Source: Hyphomicrobiales bacterium (lineage in GTDB: Bacteria; Pseudomonadota; Alphaproteobacteria; Rhizobiales; Afifellaceae). From it: a DNA stretch of 9,172 bases. The position numbers and the translations under genes are program-made. Positions within the stretch are counted from its first letter, which is position 1. Every line of letters starts with the position of its first letter. The notes under the pieces were generated by a model. It was not told where the DNA came from. It saw only the letters and a program-made list of their open reading frames with translations, and did no database searches. Shown in pieces: positions 1-7,899 of this stretch. The DNA lies in assembly GCA_013812985.1 (NCBI GenBank), contig JACCSN010000394.1, positions 1-9,172 on the forward strand, written 5' to 3'.

Positions 1-468
<468 letters not shown>

Positions 469-544
469 CGCCGTCACTGCGGATCCGCGAGTAGTCTTGC
501 ACCACCCGCTCTGCCGATCCGATGCCCGAACCGGGATATGAATA

Positions 545-568
545 GGCGCCGGGGGGTGGCCCGGCGCC
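545..568 (+). terminator. GC-rich hairpin, likely rho-independent terminator
   Basis: GGCGCCGGG (545-553) pairs perfectly with CCCGGCGCC (560-568) around a 6-base loop. On the + strand it is followed by TTCTGTTTCTC, a moderately T-rich tail. It lies between two convergent genes: 77 bp after the stop of the dehydrogenase pseudogene (+) and 26 bp beyond the stop of the RTX gene (-). It could serve both, but the T-rich side fits + transcription better. The rest of 469-593 shows no gene. Confidence 0.6.
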
Positions 569-905
569 TTCTGTTTCTCGTTCAGAGCGATGCTTAGAGC
601 ACGAAATTGCCGTCGTTCAACTCATTGAGATTGCGCACCAGAATCTCGAACTCGGCGCCCCCCTCGCCGCTGGTGTTGCCCTGCACGATCACGCCGGCGG
701 CGACGTCCGTGTAGCGAAGCTGGCCTGCTGCGGTGAACTGGTCCGTACCGATGAAGCTGAACGCGTTGTTCCCCGGGTTCCCCAACTCGCTCCGCGCATC
801 GATCGTGGAAAGATCGATCAGATCCACCGGGCCGATGTCGTCGCCTGCCGCGAAGTCGTTGATGCTGTCGCGGGCGGCCCCGATGCCGGTATCGGCGACG
901 GTGTT

Positions 906-1016
906 GAAGTCGAACCGGTCCTCTCCGATCCCGCCGATCATGAGATCGCGGCCGAACCCACCGGTGATGTCGTTATCGCCAGCATTCCCGGCAAGCACAT
1001 TGTTCACATCGGAACC
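906..1016 (-). repeat. RTX block 6
   Basis: The units GSDVNNVLAG, NAGDNDITGG, FGRDLMIGG and IGEDRFDF immediately precede the serralysin-type C-terminal secretion domain. Confidence 0.85.
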
Positions 1017-1190
1017 GATGAGATTGAGATCCGCCGTCCCGGTCAGCCGAGCGTTCTCGACATTCGCATAGGCCGCCAGGTTCAAGCTCCGGAAGCCGGA
1101 TGACACGGTATCGACGCCGCCCTCGACAACGGCGGTCGTGTTCACGTCATCCGCCGTTTCCGTCACCGCATCGAGCGCCTGCCTGATCGT

Positions 1191-1291
1191 ATGGGTGTCG
1201 TTGCCGTCGCCGCCCACGGTAATGTCGACGCCATTGCCGCCGTCCAGACGTCAGCGCCGTCGTCGCCGGTGATCGTGTTCTCGCCGGCATT
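1191..1291 (-). repeat. RTX block 5, containing the second frameshift
   Basis: NAGENTITGDDGADV is read in one frame and LDGGNGVDITVGGDGNDTH in the next. Restoring one C in GTC(C)TGG near 1247 rebuilds an unbroken RTX unit. Confidence 0.8.
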
Positions 1292-1447
1292 GCCGAACCC
1301 GACGAAGTTGCCGGTCCCGGTAAAGGTCAGATCCTCCACGTTCAGGCCAAGGGTGTAGCGGAGGACATTGGCCTCCACCGTATCGTGGCCCTCGTCGGCG
1401 GCTTCCGTCACCGTATCCTGGGTCACGGCGGGGTTTGCCGCCACCGG

Positions 1448-1615
1448 ATCGACCACGTAGGTGTCGTCGCCGTCGCCGCCGACCATGTCGTCGTTTCCGG
1501 TCCCGCCGTCGAGGGTGTCACTGCCATCACCCCCTTCCAACGTGTCGTCGCCCTGCTCGCCATTCAAGGTATCGTCGGACGCGCTTCCGACCGCCTTGTC
1601 GTCGCCGAGACCGCC
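1448..1615 (-). repeat. RTX nonapeptide block 4
   Basis: The units are GGLGDDKAVGSASDDTL, NGEQGDDTLEGGDGSDTLDGG and TGNDDMVGGDGDDTYVVD. They lead into the DTVTEAADEGHDTVEA / LGLNVEDLTFTGTGN element that commonly separates RTX blocks in rhizobial exoproteins. Confidence 0.9.
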
Positions 1616-1699
1616 GGAGAAGGTGAACGGCCCGTCGAAGAACTCGCCCGCCAGCCGGTCGCCGAACTCGCTGCCGGTGATCGTTACCGGCTCGGTCCC

Positions 1700-2344
1700 A
1701 CGCGGGTAGATGGTCACGATGCGCGAGAAGTCGTGCGTGTTGTCTGGGAGCACGATCTGCGAGACATCGAAGGTCGAGCCGACCAGCGTGAGCGCGATGT
1801 GCGCGCCCTCGCTGTTCTGGAAGTCGTTGCCGGTGATGACGATTCCGGACGCCTCCGAAACGATTCCGTTCCCGTTATTGTTGAAGTCGCTGTTCGAGAA
1901 CGTGCCGGTGCTGCCCTCGACGACGTAGCCGCCCTGCGCCCAGCCGGTCACCGCGTTCTGGTCGAACGTGATGATCTGGACGCCGCCGAAGGTCGAGAAC
2001 GGCCGTACGTCGGCGACCTTGCCGTCGCCCTACAGGACTGTATTGACGATCGTGGCGTCGTCGCCGCCGATGAGCAGGCCGGTCGGCCGGTCGAGACTGA
2101 GCGACAGGAAATCGCTGCCCGTGATCTCGAACCCGTCGAGCGTAACGCCGGCGGCGGCGATGCGGACGCCGCCGGTGATGGTCGATTCGTCACCGCGCGC
2201 GGCGTTCCGCCCGTCGACGCCGCCCTGGGCGCCGATCAGCGTCACGTCCTTGTTGACGTTGACGCTCTCATTGTAGGTGCCGGCGAGCACATGGATGGTG
2301 TCGCCATCCTGGGCGGCATCGACCGCCGCCTGGATCGAGTCGCC
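1700..2344 (-). other. Right-handed beta-helix module 3, cut by the amber codon
   Basis: It opens with GDSIQAAVDAAQDGDTIHVL, then AGTYNESVNVNKDVTLIGAQGG. Rungs FSNSDFNNNG and ITGNDFQNSEG lie after the TAG at 2030-2032, so the helix itself is interrupted. Homology of the fold on both sides in one frame shows the stop is secondary. Confidence 0.7.
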
Positions 2345-2503
2345 TTCCTTGACGATGAAGACATCCTGGTCGTCGAAGTCGAGCTTCTCGACGCCGCTGA
2401 ACGTGTCCTGTCCATCGTCGCCGTCATCGTCACCATCGGTCGTGTCGGTGTCGTTGTCGGTGATCGTGCCGGCCGCGGCGGCGATGTCGTAGTCCGCCTG
2501 CTC

Positions 2504-2647
2504 GCCGCTGAAGACCGCGGTGTCGAAGCCCTCGCCGCCGTCAAGCGCGTCGTCGCCGCCGTTGCCGGTCAGCGTGTCGTCGCCGCCTTCGTCGGAGAGC
2601 TGGTTCTGACCGCTGTTGCCGTTAATCGTGTTGGCGAGGCCGTTGCC
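2504..2647 (-). repeat. RTX nonapeptide block 3
   Basis: The units are NGLANTING, NSGQNQLSD, EGGDDTLTG, NGGDDALDGG and EGFDTAVFSG. A linker with a strongly acidic run (DTTDGDDDGDDGQD, about 2405-2450) follows before the third beta-helix signature. Confidence 0.85.
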
Positions 2648-3109
2648 GGTCACGTCGACGTCGGCGCCCATGCCAGGAGCGTAGTCGGCGAGCGTGATCG
2701 TCTGAACGGTTACCGGCGTCGTGCCGTCGGCGAGGGTGTCGGCGAGCGTCAGGTTCAGGTCGGCGGAATTCTCCGTCGCCCTGACCGTCAGGTTGTCGAC
2801 CATGATCTCCGAATCGACCGCTTCCGACCCGCTCTGGACGACGACCGTGTCGGTTTCCTCCTGCGTGATGCGCTGGCCGCCGAAGACGGCGTCCGGCTCC
2901 GCGTCGAGCGCCAGGTTGAGCGTGTCGATGCTGTTCGTCACGTAATAGTTGTTGCTGGGCGGAGAACCGCCGGGGCCGTCATAGTCGCGCGGCGCCAGCC
3001 GCAGATCGCCATTTTTGGTCAGCACATACGCGTAAGTGTTCTGCACCGTCGTGTTATCTTCGAGAGCCTGCTCGACATAGGCGACAGAGGGGAAATTCGC
3101 CGGGTCATC

Positions 3110-3853
3110 CGAGGCGTTGCGCAGGATGAAGGGCGTCTCGTTCCCCTGGAGCGTGTTGCCCGTGATCGTCGGGTTGCCGATCGGATCGATGTTGAAGCCA
3201 GTGGCAACGACCTCGCCTTGAAGCGTGATCGTGTCGTAACGGCCCTCCCCAGTATTCGGATCGAACGTGTCGAGGAAGGTGTTGCCCGCGATGACCTGAT
3301 CGGCCGCGTCGCCCGTGTCGCCGGTGCCGTTGAAGACGCCGACGCCCTCGTTGAGGATGTTGTTGCTGACGCTGTACGACTCGATCTCGACGCCGGACGT
3401 GTTGTCCTCGTTGAAGAATACCGCGATCGCGCCGCTGTAGCTGTTGTCCGGCTTGTTCACGTCGATAAAGTTGTTCTCAACCTTAGCGCCGTCAGCCCAG
3501 ATTTCCAGGAGCTTCTCGTCGGTCTGGTCGCCGGCCTGGAAGTGCAGGCCGGTGAGGGTGACGTTCGTGCCGCCGACATCGACAAAGTGATTGGCGCCGA
3601 AGTTGGTCTGCGCGCCGGAGATGATGGTGGCGCCCCCGGACTGCGCGTCCGCCGCCGAGGTGATCGCCGAGCCGTCCGCGTTGACGCCCTGCAGTGTCAG
3701 GTTAGGCTTGTTGATGTAGAGCCCGAACGGGTTGCTGGCGCCGCCCCGCTCGGGGCCGGCGATGCCGCTCTCGGTGTATTCGCCGGGCGCGATCAGGATC
3801 GTCTCGCCGCAGGAGGCGAAGTCAACCGCCTCCTGCACCGACTGGAAGCCGCC
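3110..3853 (-). other. Right-handed beta-helix module 2
   Basis: It opens with GGFQSVQEAVDFASCGETI then LIAPGEYTESG, the second copy of the module signature. It is more divergent and has an insertion before LTLQGVNADG. Rungs visible: VENNFIDV, VSNNILNE, IAGNTFLD and ITGNTLQG. It contains the only Cys of the whole product. The module boundary toward 3110 is approximate. Confidence 0.7.
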
Positions 3854-3997
3854 CGTCGCGGCGCCCGCCTTGTCCACGAGCAGGTAGGCGGTCGTGCCGA
3901 TCACGACCTTCTCGACGCCTGTGAGAATGTCCGTCTCGCCGTTTTCCATGACCTGCCATTTGAGGGTCATCGGATCGCGCGAGATGGTCGCGTCGGC

Positions 3998-4327
3998 GCC
4001 ATAGGTGGCCGTATCCATCCCTGTGCCGCCGCTAAGCGTGTCCGCTCCCGCGCCGCCGTCGAACGTATCGTCTCCGCCGCCGCCGGTCAGGGCATCCACC
4101 CCGCTTCCGCCAATCAGTTCATCATCGCCGTCGCCGCCATCGATGGTGTCGTTGTTCGCCCCGCCGTCGAGCGAATCGTCGCCGAAGCGCCCGAAGATCG
4201 TGTCGTTGCCGCCGCGGCCGAAGACTGTGTCGGTATCCGCGACCACGTTGTTCGGGGCAGACCCGTTGTTGGCGTCGATGAAGTCGTTGCCTTCCGTGCC
4301 GGAAATCGTGTCGTCGCCCGAGCCGCT
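3998..4327 (-). repeat. RTX nonapeptide block 2 (longest)
   Basis: About ten consecutive units run from SGSGDDTISGTEGNDFIDA through FGRGGNDTI, FGRFGDDSLDGG, NNDTIDGGDGDDELIGG and GGGGDDTFDGGAGADTLSGG to TGMDTATYG. The repetitive GGC/GAC codons give the GTCGTCGCCGCC look of the + strand here. This is the most regular Ca2+-binding beta-roll in the protein. Confidence 0.9.
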
Positions 4328-5158
4328 GAGGACGACCACAAAATCGTTCGCGGGATTGGCGGGGTTCGCCGGCGTGAGAGTGCCGATCGCTTCCTCGGCG
4401 TCGAATGTCAGGTTTGTCGTGAGATTACGGAAGTTGAACTCCGACCCGACATTCTGGAAGTCATTGTCCTGGATGCCATCCACGACTCCAGCGACGTTAA
4501 GCGCGCCCGAGATGGCCGATCCGTCATTCACGAACGTATTGCCGGAAACGTCGATATCGGAATCGCCGCCCACGTCGAGGTTGATGCCGGAGCGGGTGTT
4601 CTCGACCGTGTTGCCGGTGAATACGAGGTCGCCGCCGCCGCCGTCGAAGAACACGCCGCGCCCCCAAGAGGCAGTGTCGAACTGACCGGTCTCACTGCCG
4701 GTAATGTAGTTGTTCGTGATCGATGTCGTGCCTGATGCGGCCGGGCGCACCGTGATCGCCGCGTCGTTGCGCGCCGGACCGGTCGGGGCGCCATCATTGC
4801 CGCCCGGCACCGTCGAGTAGAAGATCGAATTTGTGACGGTATGGCCGCTCGTCGTGATGTCGAGGGTCGGGTTCGATAGGCCGGCCGGCGAGGTCGTCGC
4901 GTCATTCAGGAAGCGGACACCGTCGATGGTGACCGGGCCCGTAGCGGTAATGTGGCTGTGCCCGACGATCGTCGTCTCGTCGGCGCCGTTCGCCGCGTCG
5001 CGGCTTCCGTCAGTCCCCGCGTCGCCGGCTTTGGCGCCCAGAAGCGTGACGGATTTATTGAAGTTCACGTCTTCGTTGTAAGTCCCTGGAGCGACAAGGA
5101 TCGTCTGCCCATCCGAAGCAGCGTCGACGCCCTGCTGGATCGTCTCGTGCGCGCTGCC
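4328..5158 (-). other. Right-handed beta-helix module 1
   Basis: It opens with the module signature GSAHETIQQGVDAASDGQTI, then LVAPGTYNEDVNFNKSVTLL. PbH1-type rungs follow: ITNNYITG, FTGNTVEN, VSGNTFVN and IQDNDFQN, with Asn ladder positions. It is closely similar to module 3 at the protein level. Confidence 0.75.
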
Positions 5159-5286
5159 CGCGCCGACGATGCGCACCGACTGGTCGTCGAAGGCGATGAC
5201 CTCGACTTCCGAAACCGTCTCGCTGACGCCGTCCTTCGTGAGGATGATTCGGAACCCGAAAAGATGACGGTGTATTCTTCGAAATT

Positions 5287-5439
5287 GCCACTGAGGACGA
5301 GCGTGTCCAGGCCCGCGCCACCTTCGATGTCGTCACTTCCGCCGGAGCCTACGATGATGATGTCGTCGCCGCCGTTGCCTCTGATCGTGTCACTGCCGTT
5401 GAAGCCGAAAATGGTGTCGTCGTTCTCGGTGCCGTTGAA
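5287..5439 (-). repeat. RTX nonapeptide block 1
   Basis: Residues 19-69 of the product carry GGxGxDxUx-like units: NGTENDDTI, FNGSDTIRG, NGGDDIIIV, GGSDDIEGG, AGLDTLVLSG. They lie before the first frameshift. The family binds Ca2+ in a parallel beta-roll. Confidence 0.85.
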
Positions 5440-5661
5440 CGCCGTATTGGTCTCGGCGTTGTCGTTGCTGTTCGTGCCGGTGATCGTCGCCATTGCTGTG
5501 CCTGCCCTATTATCCAGTTGCGAAACGGCACGACGATTTCCTGGCTCGCGCATCGATGACGCGCGGGACCATTCCGTGCCCGGAGCAAGGCGGATCGCAA
5601 TTTGAAGCTGCGGCCCGTTCCCCTTGTGAGGGCTGCTTTAACGGATCATTAAATTTCGAGT

Positions 5662-5681
5662 CATGTCCCAAATGGGATATG
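5662..5681. promoter_or_regulatory. Palindrome in an AT-rich island upstream of the RTX gene (candidate operator)
   Basis: CATGTCCCAAATGGGATATG is a 20-bp dyad with 8 of 10 positions paired; the core is TCCCA-AA-TGGGA. It sits within about 5640-5705, which is markedly AT-rich (AAATTT, TTAAATTTCG, AAATAAATTT) against GC-rich surroundings, 169 bp upstream of ATG 5493. The rest of 5494-5778 shows no gene. No convincing -35/-10 pair could be assigned. Binding by a dimeric regulator is an inference from the symmetry. Confidence 0.35.
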
Positions 5682-5747
5682 CGGCGAAATAAATTTGAGA
5701 ATTTTACGGACGGTCACTGAGCCCAGTTCGGAGAAGCCCGCGATCAC

Positions 5748-5772
5748 AAAAGGACTGGAGCTTCGGCTCTCC
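5748..5772 (-). terminator. Possible weak terminator after the EamA permease gene
   Basis: Read on the - strand, GGAGAGC-CGAA-GCTCC forms a short stem with a CGAA tetraloop and a two-base bulge. AGTCC and TTTT follow (AAAA on + at 5748-5751). It begins 6 bp beyond the permease stop codon. The stem is short, so confidence is limited. Confidence 0.4.
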
Positions 5773-5778
5773 GGGCGC

Positions 5779-6702
5779 TCAACCCCTCCGGCTCTCCCGC
5801 CAGAAGACATACGCACCCGACGCCACGATGACCGCGATGCCAACCCACTTCCAAGCATCCGGGAAATCCCCAAAAATCATCAGCCCGAACAGCGCCGCGA
5901 AGACGATCTCGACATATTGGATCGGCGCCACCACCGAAGACGGCACCCGTCGGGCGGCCTGCACGAAGAACAGGTGGCCGCTCGTCCCGAACACGCCCAT
6001 GAGGAGGAGGAACGAGAGCTCGCGTCCGTCAAGGCTTGAGGGCCTGAACTCCGGCCATTCGCCGAGCCAGCCGAAGAGGAGGCAGAACGTCAGGATGACG
6101 AACGCCGAAAGGCCGGCCGTGAACTGCATCGTGAGCGGCGTGTCATAGGAGGACAGGCGGCGGTTGAGGAGGGCGTAGACCGCGAACAGGCAACCCGCCG
6201 CCGCCGGAACCAGCGAGATCGCGCCGAAGACGGCGTAGCTCGGCCGCACCACCATGAGGACGCCGAGGAAGCCGGCCGCCACCGCGATCCTCCGGCGCCA
6301 GCCGACATGCTCCTTGTCGAACACCGCCGACAGGACGGTCAGGATGAACGGCTCGACGAAGAAGATCGCCAGCGCGTCGGCGATCGGCATGAACTTGATG
6401 GCGATGAAGAACAGCGTGCTGCTCCCGGCGATCAGCGCGCCGCGCAGGAGATTCGGCCAAAGGCGATTCGGCACAAGGCCGCCCCAGCCCTGGAAAAGGA
6501 CCAGGAGCGGGAGCATGAAAACGGTCTGCAGCAGGAATCGCGCCCAGGTGATCTGGCCGGGCGAGACCGAGACGGAGATGTATTTAGCCACCGCGTCCTG
6601 CGCCGGAAGCACGATCATGGCGAGGAGAAGCAGCCCGATGCCCTTCAAGAGCCCGCGGCGGTCCTCGCCGGGGACGGAAACGGGGTCGGCGGCGGCTGTC
6701 AT
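5779..6702 (-). CDS. EamA/DMT-superfamily permease
   Basis: This is an inner-membrane transporter of the drug/metabolite superfamily; the substrate cannot be told from sequence. The 307-residue product is full length for the family and has a short cytoplasmic N-terminus. Ten hydrophobic segments lie at about 17-36, 51-70, 86-104, 107-126, 137-153, 157-178, 191-210, 228-248, 258-278 and 284-301. They form two EamA repeats (about 20-152 and 163-302). Family hallmarks are the early acidic/Lys segment (QDAVAKY), the helix with FMPIADALAIFFVEP, RPS after helix 5, and the last repeat's VAPIQYVEIVFAALFG then FGDFPD. Positive residues (RRR at 136-138, RR at 181-182 and 251-252) fit the usual topology. 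The start at ATG 6702 leaves a weak ribosome site. The frame is intact, unlike the downstream RTX gene. Family members export amino acids, riboflavin or other metabolites, or import compounds. Confidence 0.93.
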   Translation of the reverse strand: MTAAADPVSVPGEDRRGLLKGIGLLLLAMIVLPAQDAVAKYISVSVSPGQITWARFLLQTVFMLPLLVLFQGWGGLVPNRLWPNLLRGALIAGSSTLFFIAIKFMPIADALAIFFVEPFILTVLSAVFDKEHVGWRRRIAVAAGFLGVLMVVRPSYAVFGAISLVPAAAGCLFAVYALLNRRLSSYDTPLTMQFTAGLSAFVILTFCLLFGWLGEWPEFRPSSLDGRELSFLLLMGVFGTSGHLFFVQAARRVPSSVVAPIQYVEIVFAALFGLMIFGDFPDAWKWVGIAVIVASGAYVFWRESRRG

Positions 6703-6732
6703 GGCCGGTCAATGGCGGGAAAGCCGCAACCT

Positions 6733-6754
6733 GGCAATGGCGTCCGCCAATGCC
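6733..6754. promoter_or_regulatory. 22-bp near-perfect palindrome upstream of the permease (candidate operator)
   Basis: GGCAATGGCG (6733-6742), TC, CGCCAATGCC (6745-6754): 9 of 10 base pairs are symmetric. It lies 30 bp upstream of the permease ATG in the 117-bp gap after the 329-aa gene. No T-run follows on either strand and the centre is only two bases, so a DNA-binding dyad is more likely than an RNA terminator. The bound regulator is unknown. Confidence 0.4.
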
Positions 6755-6819
6755 CGCCTGTTCGCTGCGCCGCCTTGCCGCCCCAGCGCGGCGCTCGGCG
6801 ACGACTTGCGCGCTCGGCC

Positions 6820-7809
6820 TCAGGCCGCCTTGGCGATCAGCGTCCTCAGCGACGGGTGCACCGACGGGGCCTCGTCGCGGATGAAGCGAAGGAGCGCTTT
6901 CTCGTTGGCGTGCAGCGCCCCGTCGCGCCCGATCCGCCGTGCCAGCCACTCCGCCTCCTCGGCCGTGACGACCTCCGAGACCGAGCTATTCGCCTCCAAG
7001 CGCGCATTGCGTGCCGCCCACGCCCCCTCGCCTTCCGGCTCGCGGTAGCTCTGGAGAACGCCGCGCAAGCTCCCCGCCGCCATCCGGCCGAAGAAATCCG
7101 CGACCCCGCCCGCCGGCTCGTCGAGCCAGGCCTCGCGCCGGATCGCCTCCTGCCGGCTCGGCACGGCGTAGCCGCTGGCCGCCATGAGGAAACTGGCGAT
7201 CGCCTTGACGAACAGGTCGCTCCAGGCCGGATCGTTGTCCGCCGCGGCGGCCGCGTCGTTGATGTCGAAGAGGATCTCGGCCTCGGCGCGGCTCACCGCG
7301 AGATTGCCGTCGCCGCCAAAGGCATAAAGGATGCGGCGCATCAGGTCGGCCTTGTCGCGGGTCACCCGCCCGGCCTCAAGCCTGCCGCCTCGGGCGAGCG
7401 GGCCATCGCCGCCGATGATGGCCTTCGCGACCTGGCTGAGCGCGAATGCGGCAAGCCGTTCCGGGCTTGATTTCGCTTTTTCCAGCACCTTGACGAGAAG
7501 CTCCAGCTCCGTCGCGGTCTTCACCGCGCCGTCTTGCGAAATACGGGAGATCAGCCAGTCGGCGTTCTCTTCGTCGACGTAGCCCTCCGGCTCGACCTGA
7601 TCGACCAGGTAGTCGGAGACCGCCTCGGTGAAGAGCTCACACCACGCGGCGTCATGCTCCGTCGCCGCCTCGTCAACCGCGAAAAGCTTGTCGATTTCGC
7701 CGCGCACGACGGCGCCGCCATTGTAGACCCAACGACGCAGCACCAGAACCTGCTCGGCCGTGACGTGTTTTGATGCCTTCACTTCGGCGACGATATCGCG
7801 GTCGAGCAT
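6820..7809 (-). CDS. Uncharacterised alphaproteobacterial repeat protein, 329 aa
   Basis: The start at ATG 7809 is chosen because GAGGGGA lies just upstream and because MLDRDIVAEVKASKHV aligns with the start of the neighbouring paralogue; an upstream in-frame codon at 7845 has neither support. The protein is soluble, without signal peptide or membrane helices. It consists of related helical units: residues 16-70 (VTAEQVLVLRR...LFAVDEAA...AAWCELFTEAVSDYLV), 78-128 (VDEENADWLISRISQDGAV...ELELLVKVLEKAK), 149-210 (VTRDKADLMRRILYAFGGDG...ILFDINDAA...PAWSDLFVKAIASFL) and 281-328 (VTAEEAEWLARRIGRDGALHANEKALL). A recurrent pattern is DG followed by E-x-x-LL, which looks like a helix-loop-helix but is not a canonical EF-hand. 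I believe similar proteins occur in other Hyphomicrobiales, but no domain name is recognised and no function is proposed. Confidence 0.85.
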   Translation of the reverse strand: MLDRDIVAEVKASKHVTAEQVLVLRRWVYNGGAVVRGEIDKLFAVDEAATEHDAAWCELFTEAVSDYLVDQVEPEGYVDEENADWLISRISQDGAVKTATELELLVKVLEKAKSSPERLAAFALSQVAKAIIGGDGPLARGGRLEAGRVTRDKADLMRRILYAFGGDGNLAVSRAEAEILFDINDAAAAADNDPAWSDLFVKAIASFLMAASGYAVPSRQEAIRREAWLDEPAGGVADFFGRMAAGSLRGVLQSYREPEGEGAWAARNARLEANSSVSEVVTAEEAEWLARRIGRDGALHANEKALLRFIRDEAPSVHPSLRTLIAKAA

Positions 7810-7812
7810 GAT

Positions 7813-7830
7813 GGTCCCCTCAAACGGACC
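7813..7830 (-). promoter_or_regulatory. Small leader hairpin overlapping the ribosome site of the 329-aa gene
   Basis: In the transcript GGUCC, loop GUUUGAGG, GGACC would form a 5-bp stem ending 3 bases before AUG. The likely Shine-Dalgarno GAGGGGA is partly in the loop and partly in the 3' arm. It may tune initiation; with only five pairs it could be chance. Confidence 0.25.
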
Positions 7831-7869
7831 CCTATTCTGCCGCACAAAGGCTAAGAAGATTTTACGGCG

Positions 7870-7891
7870 CCTCGCCCGAGGCCCGGCGAGG
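7870..7891 (-). other. Hairpin between the two paralogous genes
   Basis: CCTCGCC (7870-7876) pairs perfectly with GGCGAGG (7885-7891) around an 8-base loop, 8 bp beyond the stop of the 86-aa gene. No U-run follows on the - strand, so it is either a rho-dependent or mRNA-stabilising structure, or not functional. It sits in the 90-bp gap separating the paralogues. Confidence 0.35.
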
Positions 7892-7899
7892 GTCTGTTT

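Larger units (their letters stand above)
594..5493 (-). pseudogene. Large secreted RTX / parallel beta-helix Ca2+-binding protein, interrupted by two frameshifts and an amber codon
   Basis: The start is placed at ATG 5493, because MATITGTNSNDN is a typical RTX-exoprotein N-terminus. An ATG 60 bp further upstream has no ribosome site. Repaired, the product is about 1630 residues with only one Cys. Order: RTX block 1, beta-helix 1, RTX block 2, beta-helix 2, a linker, RTX block 3 with an Asp-rich stretch, beta-helix 3, RTX blocks 4-6, then a serralysin-type C-terminal region (FIGTDQFTAAGQLRYTD) ending LNDGNFVL. That hydrophobic end after acidic residues is typical of type I secretion substrates. 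Lesions: a one-base loss near 5254 (after YTVIFSG, resuming RIILTKDGVSE); TAG at 2030-2032 where CAG/Gln is expected (NTVL-stop-GDGKVADV, same frame on both sides); and a one-base loss near 1247 (GADV resuming LDGGNGVDITVGG). Such proteins are exported and fold in external Ca2+. Enzymatic activity is not evident, and no ABC exporter gene is nearby. Sequencing error is an alternative for the single-base lesions. Confidence 0.85.

Noticed and set aside
1448..4327. CRISPR or other DNA-level repeat array suggested by repeated GTCGTCGCCGCC strings
   Set aside because: The spacing follows 27-base RTX codon units with variable sequence and no unique spacers; it is protein-level repetition.
4005..4685. 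A 226-codon Ser/Pro-rich + strand frame
   Set aside because: It is another antisense shadow of the RTX gene. The SPPS-like pattern comes from the RTX codons read in the opposite direction.
1385..4735. A 1116-codon open frame on the + strand
   Set aside because: It lies codon-for-codon opposite the RTX gene. GAC/GGC/AAC-type codons give stop-free GTC/GCC/GTT on the other strand. The translation is Val/Ala/Asp/Arg-rich with no recognisable domain, and there is no ribosome site.
1240..5265. Programmed frameshifting or phase variation as explanation for the RTX frame breaks
   Set aside because: Neither break lies in a long homopolymer or tandem repeat, there is no clear slippery heptamer, and a stop codon accompanies the shifts. 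Decay or sequencing error is simpler.
594..5493. Mannuronan C5-epimerase (AlgE-like) assignment
   Set aside because: The mix of beta-helix and RTX modules is suggestive, but the catalytic DPH motif is not found in any of the three helix modules.
6307..7470. A 387-codon open frame on the + strand
   Set aside because: It is antisense to the permease and the 329-aa gene and spans both of them plus their intergenic region. It is Arg-rich and has no family features.
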